From the NCBI RefSeq assembly GCF_018457175.1, contig NZ_JAGFNU010000006.1:1-64000 (forward strand): 64,000 nt of DNA, given 5' to 3'. The position numbers were made by a program, and so were the translations under genes. The number at the start of each line of letters is the position of its first letter. Position 1 is the stretch's first letter. The notes beneath the pieces are model-generated. The model searched no databases. It was not told the DNA's origin and saw only the letters and a program-made list of their open reading frames with translations. The stretch is from Pseudohalocynthiibacter aestuariivivens. GTDB lineage: Bacteria; Pseudomonadota; Alphaproteobacteria; Rhodobacterales; Rhodobacteraceae. Below are positions 17,625 through 26,265 of the stretch, piece by piece.

Positions 17625-19304
17625 TTATTCGTCGCCTTTAAGTGCGGCACCAAGAATGTCGCCCAAAGATGCGCCAGAGTCAGAAGAACCATACTGTTCA
17701 ACTGCTTCTTTCTCTTCAGCGATTTCGCGGGCTTTGATCGACAGGCCCAGACGGCGCGATTTTGCATCAACGTTGGTTACACGAACGTCGACCTTATCAC
17801 CTACGCCAAAACGCTCTGGGCGTTGTTCAGAGCGGTCACGCGACAAGTCGGAACGACGAATGAAGGATTTCATGCCTTCATATTCAACCTCGATGCCACC
17901 GTCTTCGATTGCGGTCACTTCAACAGTGATGATCGAACCGCGTTTAACGCCATCGGTTGCGCCTTCAAATGGATCTTCGCCCAGTGCTTTGACCGAAAGG
18001 CTGATACGTTCTTTTTCAACGTCAACTTCGGTTACAACTGCCTTGACGACATCACCTTTGTGGTAGTCGCCAATCACGTCTTCGCCCCGACCTTCCCAAG
18101 TCAAGTCAGAGAGGTGAACCATGCCGTCGATGTCGTTTTCAAGGCCAATGAACAAACCGAACTCGGTGATGTTCTTGACTTCGCCTTCAACTTCTTTCCC
18201 AACCGGGTTGTTTTCAGCGAAGACTTCCCATGGGTTACGCATGGTTTGTTTGAGGCCAAGCGAAACGCGGCGTTTGCTGCTGTCGATTTCCAGAACCATG
18301 ACTTCAACCTCTTGCGAGGTAGACACGATTTTGCCCGGATGAACGTTCTTTTTCGTCCAGGACATTTCTGAAACGTGAACCAGACCTTCAACACCTGGCT
18401 CCAGCTCAACAAATGCGCCGTAATCAGTAATGTTTGTCACGCGACCTTTGTGCACAGACTCAAGCGGGAATTTCGCGGCAACCGCATCCCATGGATCATC
18501 CTGCAGCTGTTTCATGCCAAGGCTGATACGGTGAGTTTCTTTGTTGATCTTGATGACTTGAACCTTAACGGTTTCACCAATCGCCAGAATCTCGGACGGG
18601 TGATTCACCCGACGCCATGCCATATCGGTAACGTGAAGCAGACCATCAACACCGCCGAGGTCAACAAATGCACCGTATTCGGTGATGTTTTTAACAACAC
18701 CGTCAACTGAATCACCTTCGGCCAGCTGACCGATAACTTCAGCGCGCTGTTCGGCACGTGATTCTTCGAGGATCGCGCGACGTGAAACAACGATGTTGCC
18801 ACGGCGGCGATCCATTTTCAAAACCTGGAATGGCTGCTTCAGACCCATCAGCGGGCCTGCGTCACGCACGGGGCGCACATCAACCTGACTACCAGGCAGG
18901 AACGCAACTGCACCGCCAAGGTCGACGGTAAAGCCACCTTTAACGCGGCCAAAGATCGCGCCTTCGACACGTTCTTCGTCTGCATATGCTTTTTCGAGGC
19001 GATCCCATGCTTCTTCGCGGCGGGCCATTTCACGGGAAATGACAGCTTCACCACGCGAGTTTTCGACCTGGCGAAGAAAGACTTCGACATCGTCACCAAC
19101 AGCAATTTCAGGGGTTTCGCCAGGATTTGCGAATTCTTTAATATCTACGCGGCCTTCCATTTTGTAGCCGACGTCGATGATGGCCTGACCGGCTTCAATA
19201 GCGATCACTTTGCCTTTAACGACAGACCCCTCTTCGGGTGTGTCAATTTCGAAGCTTTCTTGTAGAAGGGCTTCGAACTCTTCCATAGAATTTGATTGAG
19301 CCAT
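17625..19304 (-). CDS. rpsA: 30S ribosomal protein S1
   Basis: A 559-residue protein made of six S1 (OB-fold) RNA-binding domains, which draws mRNA to the 30S subunit. The repeats can be seen from the recurring pattern G-x-V-x-x-I-T-x-Y-G-A-F-V-D-L (for example KNITEYGAFVDLGGVDGLL at about residues 200-220 and VTNITDYGAFVELE at about 290). The first two repeats are divergent, as usual. The C-terminus is short and ends in LGDILGAALKGDE. It lies between cmk and ihfB, the conserved alphaproteobacterial order. Confidence 0.97.
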   Translation of the reverse strand: MAQSNSMEEFEALLQESFEIDTPEEGSVVKGKVIAIEAGQAIIDVGYKMEGRVDIKEFANPGETPEIAVGDDVEVFLRQVENSRGEAVISREMARREEAWDRLEKAYADEERVEGAIFGRVKGGFTVDLGGAVAFLPGSQVDVRPVRDAGPLMGLKQPFQVLKMDRRRGNIVVSRRAILEESRAEQRAEVIGQLAEGDSVDGVVKNITEYGAFVDLGGVDGLLHVTDMAWRRVNHPSEILAIGETVKVQVIKINKETHRISLGMKQLQDDPWDAVAAKFPLESVHKGRVTNITDYGAFVELEPGVEGLVHVSEMSWTKKNVHPGKIVSTSQEVEVMVLEIDSSKRRVSLGLKQTMRNPWEVFAENNPVGKEVEGEVKNITEFGLFIGLENDIDGMVHLSDLTWEGRGEDVIGDYHKGDVVKAVVTEVDVEKERISLSVKALGEDPFEGATDGVKRGSIITVEVTAIEDGGIEVEYEGMKSFIRRSDLSRDRSEQRPERFGVGDKVDVRVTNVDAKSRRLGLSIKAREIAEEKEAVEQYGSSDSGASLGDILGAALKGDE

Positions 19305-19412
19305 GTGGTCTCAGTTTCCTTTACATTTATTTTCTGGCCGTGCGGTTGTCTCCGCCGGTCTTTGGGTTTCAATTGGTCGATACAGTTGTTCACAAAACAA
19401 TAAGGGCCGTGG

Positions 19413-20033
19413 TTAACCCCGACCCTGCTCGATCTTTTGTTTTACGGCGTGAACAGCCTTTTCGACAGCGGCGTCTATAGACAATTCTGACGTATCTAGC
19501 AAGAGCGCATCGTCAGCAGGGCGCATCGGGGCTGCTGCCCGCTCGCTATCGCGGGCGTCGCGGGCACGCAGGTCTGCAAGAACACTTTCGAACGTCACGT
19601 CGAGTCCTTTTTCGTTCAGTTCCGAAAAACGGCGCTCTGCGCGAACTTCATCACTTGCCGTGACATAAAGCTTCACCTCGGCCTCCGGGCAAATAACCGT
19701 GCCGATATCACGTCCATCTAACACCGCACCGCCCAATCGGCGTGCAAACGCCTTTTGAAAAGCAATCAAAGCTTTTCGAACCTCAGGATCAGCCGCAACT
19801 TTTGAGGCAGCTTGCGCAACTTCGGGTGTACGCAATTCTTCACCAGCCAAATCCTCAGGACGAAGGGTTTTCGCCGCTTTCACAGGGTCTTCACCCAAAA
19901 GCACCCGCCGTCCGGTTGCCCGGTACAAAAGCCCTGTATCGAGATGTGCAAAACCAAAACAGGCCGCGACGGCCATGGAGATCGTACCTTTTCCTGCGGC
20001 GGCAGGCCCGTCTATCGCTACGGTAAAACTCAT
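19413..20033 (-). CDS. cmk: Cytidylate kinase
   Basis: A 206-residue nucleoside monophosphate kinase that phosphorylates CMP and dCMP. The Walker A loop is [17 protein letters not shown] at the N-terminus. The CMP-binding region includes [10 protein letters not shown] and [19 protein letters not shown], and the lid carries [10 protein letters not shown]. The start at 20033 is chosen because GGAGCAAGA precedes it and homologues begin here. In many relatives aroA lies directly upstream; here an AraC gene, a YHS gene and a MarR gene come between. Confidence 0.95.
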   Translation of the reverse strand: MSFTVAIDGPAAAGKGTISMAVAACFGFAHLDTGLLYRATGRRVLLGEDPVKAAKTLRPEDLAGEELRTPEVAQAASKVAADPEVRKALIAFQKAFARRLGGAVLDGRDIGTVICPEAEVKLYVTASDEVRAERRFSELNEKGLDVTFESVLADLRARDARDSERAAAPMRPADDALLLDTSELSIDAAVEKAVHAVKQKIEQGRG

Positions 20034-20180
20034 TCTTGCTCCAAAACTCATGGGTTGCCGGGTAATCAGCCGCGTATGATCTGTCAAACGGAATACCGTT
20101 CACTTGTCAAATCGTCCAAAATTTCTGTCAGATCGTTCAGTCCGGCTTTGAACTCGGTTTCACAACCCTATCTCGCGGGT

Positions 20181-21125
20181 ATGGACCCAATCAGTGATAT
20201 TCTTTCGCATCTTGATTTTCGCGGGATGCTGTACTTTTCCACCCGGTTTTCTGGTAAATGGGGTGTGCATGTTCCTGCCGATGAATACGTGATCAGGTTT
20301 CATCTCGTTCTTCGTGGTACATGTCACGCCCGAATTGGCCGTTCTTCGGATCACTACACACTCAAACCTGGTGATTTCCTGATGATCCCCCGCGGCCAGG
20401 AGCATGACATCATGGGTGATCCACGATCCGCAACACCGCCGCTCGAGACCGTTCTTTCTGATGCGGGTTATTCGGGCACTGGCCCTCTTATCTATGGGCT
20501 TCAGGATCATGGGGAGCCGACGCGTATGCTGTGTGGGCATTTCGTGTTTGATACACCCCCAAAAAGGCAAAGCTTTTTAAACGCATTTCCTGACCAGATC
20601 ATCGCCCGAAACTTACCGGACTATTCAAACGAATGGCTAATGACGACATTACTGCAACTAGAGCATGAAACGCAGGAGCAGGCACCAGGCCACGACGCCA
20701 TTCTTCACCGAATGACTGAAATTCTGTTTGTTCAGGCCATTCGTGTTTGGATGAAGCAGCAAGATATACCAAAAGGTGTGCTTCTTGCGCTGGCTGATAA
20801 ACAGATTTCAAAGGCACTCACGGCGCTACATGCAGCCCCCGAACAACCGTGGACCGTTGCAGAGCTTGGAACGATCGCGGGAATGTCACGTTCCGTCTTT
20901 GCACAACGGTTTCACCAGCTTACAAATACCACGCCGTTACGCTACCTGACAGAATGGCGTTTACAAAAAGCACGCAAACTGCTTGGGGCTGGCTCCCTTT
21001 CGGTCGAAAAAATCGCAGAAGGTGTGGGCTATCGTTCGGTCGCGTCTTTCAGCCGTGTCTATGCGCGTGAGTTTGGGGAAGGGCCGGGAAGTACGCGTCG
21101 TGCTGCGCTGCAACGGGTCGCCTGA
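20181..21125 (+). CDS. AraC family transcriptional regulator with cupin sensor domain
   Basis: A 314-residue regulator. Residues 1-185 form a cupin-like domain (GDFLMIPRGQEHDIMGD holds the barrel turn) of the kind found in the AraC cupin_6 group. The C-terminal 100 residues contain two helix-turn-helix units: WTVAELGTIAGMSRSVFAQRF, whose second helix is MSRSVFAQRF, and SVEKIAEGVGYRSVASFSRVY. The ATG at 20181 gives the normal family start; the open frame continues upstream over cmk antisense and is not used. The effector is unknown. The YHS gene downstream is a possible target. Confidence 0.88.
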   Translation: MDPISDILSHLDFRGMLYFSTRFSGKWGVHVPADEYVIRFHLVLRGTCHARIGRSSDHYTLKPGDFLMIPRGQEHDIMGDPRSATPPLETVLSDAGYSGTGPLIYGLQDHGEPTRMLCGHFVFDTPPKRQSFLNAFPDQIIARNLPDYSNEWLMTTLLQLEHETQEQAPGHDAILHRMTEILFVQAIRVWMKQQDIPKGVLLALADKQISKALTALHAAPEQPWTVAELGTIAGMSRSVFAQRFHQLTNTTPLRYLTEWRLQKARKLLGAGSLSVEKIAEGVGYRSVASFSRVYAREFGEGPGSTRRAALQRVA

Positions 21126-21254
21126 ACATCTCGTCGACCCTTCGGACGCATAGCAATATTTGCCGGATGCGCGGACATGGCGAGATAAGTCTGAAGCCCC
21201 ATTTTCCTTCTGTCGGCACCATTAACCGACGAAAGTTAACTGAAGGATGAAATC

Positions 21255-21734
21255 ATGAAAAGTTTTGTAATGGCTGCCATTGCGGCGTCCACCATGCTCA
21301 CGGTCACCTCAGCATTTGCTGCAGATGAAATTAATGTTGCACCTGGCATTTCTGCTGCTGGCGCGCCTTTGGCTCTTCACGGCGCTGACCCTGTTGCTTT
21401 GCTCAACGGTGAAAAAGTTGCGCTCGGTTCCTCTTACCTTTCCGGAACTCACAACGGTGCATCTTACTACTTCACATCTCCTCAGAACGCTGGAGCATTC
21501 ATGGAAAACCCAGCCCGTTTTGAGCCCCAGAACGGTGGATTTTGCACCTACGGTGTTTCCGTTGGTAAAAAGTTCGATGGCGACCCACGTCACTTTGTCG
21601 TCCACGATGACAAGCTTTTTGTCTTCCTGAACGCTGCGACACGTGATCTTTTCCTTGAAGATATTGATGGCACGATTGCCAATGCAGACGCACAGTGGGA
21701 AAAAATTCAGCATACTGCTGCTGCAGAGCTGTAA
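21255..21734 (+). CDS. YHS-domain exported protein
   Basis: A 159-residue protein with a signal peptide (residues 1-22, cut after AFA) and a YHS-like domain in the rest. It shows ALHGADPVALLNG, SGTHNGASYYFTSPQNAGAF, NPARFEPQNGGFCTYGVSVG and an aromatic tail. YHS domains bind metal or haem-like ligands in many transport-related proteins, but for this exported group no function is established. A GAAGGA site precedes the ATG and a terminator follows the stop. Confidence 0.82.
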   Translation: MKSFVMAAIAASTMLTVTSAFAADEINVAPGISAAGAPLALHGADPVALLNGEKVALGSSYLSGTHNGASYYFTSPQNAGAFMENPARFEPQNGGFCTYGVSVGKKFDGDPRHFVVHDDKLFVFLNAATRDLFLEDIDGTIANADAQWEKIQHTAAAEL

Positions 21735-21746
21735 ATTCAATCTCGG

Positions 21747-21770
21747 AAGGGGGCTACTCGGCCCCCTTTC
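21747..21770 (+). terminator. Terminator of the YHS-domain gene
   Basis: AAGGGGGC and GCCCCCTT form an eight-pair GC-rich stem around TACTCG, followed by a short T stretch. It lies directly before the operator of the next gene. Confidence 0.8.
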
Positions 21771-21771
21771 T

Positions 21772-21788
21772 TGACATCCTGAATGTCA
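21772..21788 (+). promoter_or_regulatory. Palindromic operator within the MarR gene promoter
   Basis: TGACAT CCTGA ATGTCA is a perfect six-base inverted repeat that overlaps a TTGACA -35-like hexamer (21771-21776). It lies 22 bases before the start of the MarR gene at 21810. Autoregulation is the simplest reading. Confidence 0.5.
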
Positions 21789-21809
21789 TAATGGATTAGG
21801 GGATTCATT

Positions 21810-22265
21810 ATGACACAAAAATCAGATCTCCTTTACGACCTCATCTTGCTTGCACGACCAATCCATCAACAGGTCGAAGCTGCAATCGCTGCGATGCTTT
21901 CCGAAACGACTGTGACAGTCCGAATGCGCGCCGTGCTAGAACAACTGGAAAACCTCGAAACCGCCACCGTTCCGCAAGTTGCAAAGCAACTCGGAATACA
22001 GCGGCAGTATGTTCAGGTCATGATGAATGAAGTCGAAGCTGCCGGGCTCGTGAAAAAACAAGTGAACCCGGCCCACAAACGTTCCGTTCTGTTTGAGCTT
22101 AGCAGCGCTGGAAAAAACGTAATCACCCAGATTCGAAAAGCTGAAATGGCCGTCGTCGAAAGCATTTCACAAGAGCTTACTTTTGATTCCGTCAACAAGG
22201 CGCATCAGGTCGCAGAGCACGTGCTGGAAGGGTTTCGCAACCTGAACGAAAGTCTAAAGGCCTAA
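21810..22265 (+). CDS. MarR family transcriptional regulator
   Basis: A 151-residue winged helix-turn-helix protein with a long helical N-terminus. The recognition part is ATVPQVAKQLGIQRQYVQVMM and the wing reads NPAHKRSVLFELSSAGK. It differs clearly from the MarR gene at 6266-6721. It stands alone with its own operator-like promoter, so it probably regulates itself. Nothing in the context reveals the effector; the neighbouring YHS and AraC genes are candidates for control. Confidence 0.83.
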   Translation: MTQKSDLLYDLILLARPIHQQVEAAIAAMLSETTVTVRMRAVLEQLENLETATVPQVAKQLGIQRQYVQVMMNEVEAAGLVKKQVNPAHKRSVLFELSSAGKNVITQIRKAEMAVVESISQELTFDSVNKAHQVAEHVLEGFRNLNESLKA

Positions 22266-22318
22266 GCCTGCTTTTGTGATTTTCTGAATCGTTGCGTCGG
22301 GCTTAATGACGTCTCTCT

Positions 22319-23665
22319 TCATGAATCTCGTGTGACGTTTGCACCAAGTGCAGCCATCAATGGCTCAAACACGGGAAAAGACGTTGCAATTGGTGCGCCA
22401 TCATCAACCGAAACCGGATTTTGCGCAGCCATACCCAAACACATGAACGACATTGCAATCCTATGATCGAGGTGGCTTTTGCAGGTTGCGCCTCCCGGCA
22501 CACCGCCCTGCCCCATTCCATGAACAATCAAAGTGTCTTCATCTTCTTCAATCGTTACACCACAGGCTTCCAACCCGCGTGCCATCGCATCGATACGGTC
22601 GCATTCTTTCACCCGCAGCTCTTTGACACCGCGCATCACGGTCGTACCGGTTGAAAGGGCAGCAACCACAGAAAGAATTGGATATTCGTCGATCATTGAC
22701 GGCGCGCGTTCTGGCGGAACTTCGACACCTTTAGTCTCGCTTGCGCGCACCCTTAGATCTGCGACAGGCTCACCACCTTCTTCGCGCTCGTTTTCGAACG
22801 CTATATCGGCACCCATTTCAATCAAGGTCGTATAGAGCCCATTGCGCGTTGGGTTCAGGCTGACACCCGGAACGGTGATTTCAGAGCCCGGTACAATAAC
22901 CGCCGCGCAAACAGGAAAAGCAGCAGAACTTGGGTCGCGAGGCACGGCAATGTCCTGCGGCGTCAGTTCCGGCTGGCCGGTGAGGGTAATCTTTCTGCCC
23001 TCATTTGTATCTTCGACGGTAAGTTCGGCCCCAAAGCCAGCAAGCATTCGCTCTGTATGGTCACGGGTTGCTTCCTTTTCGATCACGACTGTTTTTCCGG
23101 GCGCATTTAGCCCTGCTAGCAAAACTGCAGATTTCACCTGCGCCGACGGCATTGGTACAGTGTAGGTCACCGGTACAGGTTCCGCCGCTCCAACAATCGT
23201 CATTGGAAGCTTGCCGCCGTCACGCCCGTGGGCTTGCGCGCCAAAAAGTGCAATCGGGTCTGTCACGCGTCCCATAGGGCGTTTGTTAAGCGACGCATCG
23301 CCAGTGAATGTTGCGGTTATCGGCTGTGTTGCCATCGCCCCCACAATCAGGCGGACACCCGTTCCGGAGTTCCCGCAATCAATCACATTCTCGGGCTCAG
23401 CAAACCCGCCGACGCCAACACCGTGAACGGACCATTCTCCTGGGCCGTGCTGGCTGACCTCTGCCCCAAAAGCACGCATCGCTTTTGCAGTATCCAGCAC
23501 ATCCTCACCTTCAAGCAAGCCCGTGATACGCGTTTCACCAACAGCCATCGCGCCGAGGATCAGTGACCGATGCGAAATTGACTTATCACCTGGAACCTGT
23601 GCCACACCGCTCAGCGGGCCGCATTTCGATGACGTCATTGGAATTGGGGTGTCATGGCCGGACAT
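22319..23665 (-). CDS. aroA: 3-phosphoshikimate 1-carboxyvinyltransferase (EPSP synthase)
   Basis: A 448-residue shikimate pathway enzyme that adds enolpyruvate from PEP to shikimate 3-phosphate. Marks: [15 protein letters not shown] near the N-terminus, [40 protein letters not shown] and the [10 protein letters not shown] segment. Over its length it resembles the Agrobacterium CP4 (class II) enzymes. At the site that governs glyphosate binding, however, it reads [10 protein letters not shown], with glycine at residue 101 where CP4 has alanine. The start [10 protein letters not shown] matches the family. It lies apart from cmk by three inserted genes. Confidence 0.95.
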   Translation of the reverse strand: MSGHDTPIPMTSSKCGPLSGVAQVPGDKSISHRSLILGAMAVGETRITGLLEGEDVLDTAKAMRAFGAEVSQHGPGEWSVHGVGVGGFAEPENVIDCGNSGTGVRLIVGAMATQPITATFTGDASLNKRPMGRVTDPIALFGAQAHGRDGGKLPMTIVGAAEPVPVTYTVPMPSAQVKSAVLLAGLNAPGKTVVIEKEATRDHTERMLAGFGAELTVEDTNEGRKITLTGQPELTPQDIAVPRDPSSAAFPVCAAVIVPGSEITVPGVSLNPTRNGLYTTLIEMGADIAFENEREEGGEPVADLRVRASETKGVEVPPERAPSMIDEYPILSVVAALSTGTTVMRGVKELRVKECDRIDAMARGLEACGVTIEEDEDTLIVHGMGQGGVPGGATCKSHLDHRIAMSFMCLGMAAQNPVSVDDGAPIATSFPVFEPLMAALGANVTRDS

Positions 23666-23739
23666 GGGTATTTCCTTGAAAGCGCGAAGTACGCGCGGTG
23701 ATAGCGCAAGCGCCCAAGGAGGTCCATCGGGTTTGGCAC

Positions 23740-23786
23740 CAAGATTTTTACAAAAAATCTTGCCAAAATTCTTTACAAGAATTTTG
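23740..23786. repeat. Tandem pair of 10-bp hairpins (copy A)
   Basis: CAAGATTTTT-ACA-AAAAATCTTG (23740-23762) is followed after one base by CAAAATTCTT-TAC-AAGAATTTTG (23764-23786). Each is a perfect 10-pair stem with a three-base loop. The pair lies just beyond the trmB stop and may act as its terminator. The same architecture recurs at 51546-51589. Confidence 0.75.
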
Positions 23787-23792
23787 TACCGG

Positions 23793-24509
23793 TCACTTGC
23801 GGCGGAATGTCAGGTAATGCGGTATGCGCCCTTCGCGTAGCGCTTTTTGCTCGTACCGGGTTGGAATCCAATCCGGCCAGGGCTTACGCCAATCGTCTGG
23901 TCCCTCCGCAAGCCACTCAAAATCGTTACGGGGCATCATCTGTTCAAGGGTTTGACGCACATAGTCCTGAATGTCGGTCGCGACCCGAAAGATCGCGCCC
24001 GGTTTCAGCACCCGCGCTAAAGGGTCAAGGTGCTCTGGCGTCACAAAGCGTCGCCTATGGTGGCGTTTCTTCGGCCATGGGTCCGGATAAAGCAGGAACG
24101 CTCGTGCGACTGATGCCTCCGGTAATACATCAAACATATCACGCACATCACCAGGGTGAATCGCGACATTGGGCACGTTTGCTTCACGGATTTTCCCGAG
24201 CAGCATCGCCACACCATTGATGTATGGCTCACACCCTATGATGCCAACATCAGCGTTTTGCTGTGCCTGATGCACCATATGCTCGCCACCGCCAAATCCG
24301 ACCTCGAGCCAAAGCGGTTTGTCATCAAAAAGAGCTTTCAGATCAAGCGGGGTACGGTCCGGGTTTTCGTCCCAAGTAACCGGCCCAGGTGATAGCTTTG
24401 CGAGGTCTTCATTCAGATATGCTTTCTGGCTATCCCGCAGGTGCTTTCCCTTAAAGCGACCGTAAAAGTTTCGCCAAGGTGCACCATTCTTCCCATCGTT
24501 CTCAGACAT
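23793..24509 (-). CDS. trmB: tRNA (guanine-N7)-methyltransferase
   Basis: A 238-residue SAM-dependent enzyme making m7G46 in tRNA. The SAM loop is [11 protein letters not shown], then [13 protein letters not shown], and the family signature [19 protein letters not shown] follows. The C-terminus includes [14 protein letters not shown]. It is the last gene of a metK-queF-trmB group (8 bases from queF), so it shares the SAM/SAH riboswitch control. This makes sense, since its cofactor is SAM. Confidence 0.95.
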   Translation of the reverse strand: MSENDGKNGAPWRNFYGRFKGKHLRDSQKAYLNEDLAKLSPGPVTWDENPDRTPLDLKALFDDKPLWLEVGFGGGEHMVHQAQQNADVGIIGCEPYINGVAMLLGKIREANVPNVAIHPGDVRDMFDVLPEASVARAFLLYPDPWPKKRHHRRRFVTPEHLDPLARVLKPGAIFRVATDIQDYVRQTLEQMMPRNDFEWLAEGPDDWRKPWPDWIPTRYEQKALREGRIPHYLTFRRK

Positions 24510-24517
24510 AACGTCCC

Positions 24518-24982
24518 TCAGCCACGTCCGCGATAGGGCTGGACACCCTGATCCGGAATCCAGACCCCGTCGGGTGCTGGCCCGGTTTGCCAGAAGACAT
24601 CAATCGGGATACCGCCGCGCGGGTACCAATAGGCCCCGATCCGAAGCCAAACCGGATCGAGAAGATCACCTAAACGTTTGCCTATGTCGATGGTGCAGTC
24701 TTCGTGGAAAGCGCCGTGGTTGCGAAAGGAAGTCAAGTAAAGTTTCAATGACTTTGATTCCACCAGCCAATCTCGGGGAACATAATCTATCACGATGTGC
24801 GCAAAGTCCGGTTGCCCCGTCATTGGGCAGATTGATGTAAACTCCGGTGCCGTGAAGCGAACAACATACTCTGTCCCGGAATGGCTGGCGGGTACTTTTT
24901 CAAGCACAGCTTCTTCCGGGTTTTTGGGTTGTTCGACTTCGTTGCCAAGTAGCGACAAACCAGACACATCCGTTTTTGCCAA
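24518..24982 (-). CDS. queF: NADPH-dependent 7-cyano-7-deazaguanine reductase
   Basis: A 154-residue unimodular (YkvM-type) reductase of the T-fold family that turns preQ0 into preQ1 in queuosine synthesis. The catalytic cysteine is in [14 protein letters not shown]. The NADPH-contact motif is [23 protein letters not shown], written here as ESKSLKLYL and FRNHGAFHE. It ends with [10 protein letters not shown]. It lies 16 bases after metK and 8 bases before trmB. Upstream there is no room for a preQ1 riboswitch, so control runs through metK. Confidence 0.94.
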   Translation of the reverse strand: MAKTDVSGLSLLGNEVEQPKNPEEAVLEKVPASHSGTEYVVRFTAPEFTSICPMTGQPDFAHIVIDYVPRDWLVESKSLKLYLTSFRNHGAFHEDCTIDIGKRLGDLLDPVWLRIGAYWYPRGGIPIDVFWQTGPAPDGVWIPDQGVQPYRGRG

Positions 24983-24998
24983 GACAGTCTCCTTTGAC

Positions 24999-26180
24999 CT
25001 AAACGGCTTTTTTCAAAAGATCGACGAGATCGGTTCGTTCCCAGCTAAACCCGCCGTCAGCATCAGGAATACGCCCAAAATGCCCATATGCCGCAGTGCG
25101 CTGATAAATTGGTTTGTTCAGCCCCAGATGTTGGCGAATACCCCTTGGTGTAAGGTCCATGCATTCTGCAACCGCCTTCTCAATCTCGGCCTCATGCACC
25201 TCGCCCGTGCCATGTGCATCAACATAGATAGACAAAGGTTTTGCAACGCCGATCGCGTAGGAAAGCTGCAACGTACACCGTTCCGCCATGCCCGCCGCCA
25301 CAATATTCTTGGCTAAGTAACGCGCCGCATAGGCCGCAGACCGGTCTACCTTGGTCGGGTCTTTCCCGGAAAACGCACCCCCCCCATGCGGGGCCGCGCC
25401 ACCATAGGTATCAACGATAATCTTACGTCCGGTCAGACCTGCGTCCCCATCTGGGCCGCCAATCACAAACGTACCTGTCGGGTTTACGTGCCATTCGGTT
25501 TCTGCTGTCAACCAACCATCCGGCAGTACTTCGCGAATATATGGTTCTACAATTTCGCGTATATCGTCCGAGGTTTGTGCCTCGTCAGAATGCTGAGTTG
25601 AGAGCACAACAGAGCCGATACCCACCGGCTTGCCGCCTTCATAGTGAACCGAGAGTTGGGATTTTGCGTCTGGACGCAATGTAGGTTCATTGCCTGATTT
25701 GCGCACCTCGGCAAGGCGGCGCAGAATTGCATGTGCATAGTGTATGGGGGCAGGCATAAGCTCTTCAGTTTCTCTGACTGCATAGCCAAACATAATACCC
25801 TGGTCACCCGCACCTTCGTCTTTATTATCAGCCGCATTCACGCCTTGCGCGATATGAGCGGATTGTTCGTGCAGGAGGTTTGTGACCTCAACAGTTTCCC
25901 AATGAAACTTTTCCTGCTCATAACCGATATCCCGGATGCAATCACGCGCGATCTGGTCAATCCGGCCCATACAATCTTTCAGTTTTGCCTGGTCCGACAG
26001 CCCAACCTCACCACCAATGACGACCCTGTTTGTTGTGGCGAAGGTTTCACAGGCGACACGCGCCTCGGGCTCTTCGCTTAGAAAAGCGTCAAGGACTGCA
26101 TCTGAAATACGGTCGCAGACTTTATCTGGGTGGCCTTCTGAAACAGATTCAGAAGTAAAAATGTAGTTTTGGCGGGACAT
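24999..26180 (-). CDS. metK: S-adenosylmethionine synthetase
   Basis: A 393-residue cytoplasmic enzyme making SAM from methionine and ATP. Marks: [20 protein letters not shown] at the N-terminus, QGIMFGYA, the phosphate-binding [15 protein letters not shown] and [14 protein letters not shown]. The ATG at 26180 is used because the SAM/SAH riboswitch ends in a GGAGC ribosome binding site placed 7 bases before it; a longer frame upstream lies within the riboswitch. It leads the metK-queF-trmB group. Confidence 0.97.
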   Translation of the reverse strand: MSRQNYIFTSESVSEGHPDKVCDRISDAVLDAFLSEEPEARVACETFATTNRVVIGGEVGLSDQAKLKDCMGRIDQIARDCIRDIGYEQEKFHWETVEVTNLLHEQSAHIAQGVNAADNKDEGAGDQGIMFGYAVRETEELMPAPIHYAHAILRRLAEVRKSGNEPTLRPDAKSQLSVHYEGGKPVGIGSVVLSTQHSDEAQTSDDIREIVEPYIREVLPDGWLTAETEWHVNPTGTFVIGGPDGDAGLTGRKIIVDTYGGAAPHGGGAFSGKDPTKVDRSAAYAARYLAKNIVAAGMAERCTLQLSYAIGVAKPLSIYVDAHGTGEVHEAEIEKAVAECMDLTPRGIRQHLGLNKPIYQRTAAYGHFGRIPDADGGFSWERTDLVDLLKKAV

Positions 26181-26184
26181 GAAA

Positions 26185-26230
26185 CGCTCCATTTAAAAAA
26201 CCCACCACGCCAGGAAGCCGTTGTGGTGGT
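26185..26230 (-). promoter_or_regulatory. SAM/SAH riboswitch upstream of metK
   Basis: On the minus strand the leader reads ACCACCACAACGGCTTCCTG, then GCGTGGTGGG, an AT-rich linker and GGAGCG just before the metK start. CCACCAC pairs with GTGGTGG to form the stem, and GCTTCC in the loop can pair with GGAGC to form the pseudoknot that hides the ribosome binding site. This matches the SAM/SAH class known from Rhodobacterales metK genes. Ligand binding would lower metK translation. Confidence 0.92.
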
Positions 26231-26265
26231 AAGATATGTCTGCGTAAGGCCGTGAGCGTTGGGCG

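Noticed and set aside
17622-18371. Plus-strand frame of 249 codons over rpsA
   Set aside because: Antisense shadow of the repetitive S1 coding sequence, rich in phenylalanine and asparagine, without family features.
19812-20180. Longer start for the AraC regulator
   Set aside because: The extension is antisense to cmk and is not conserved; the ATG at 20181 gives the family start.
24983-24998. preQ1 riboswitch before queF
   Set aside because: Only 16 bases separate metK and queF, too short for a riboswitch.
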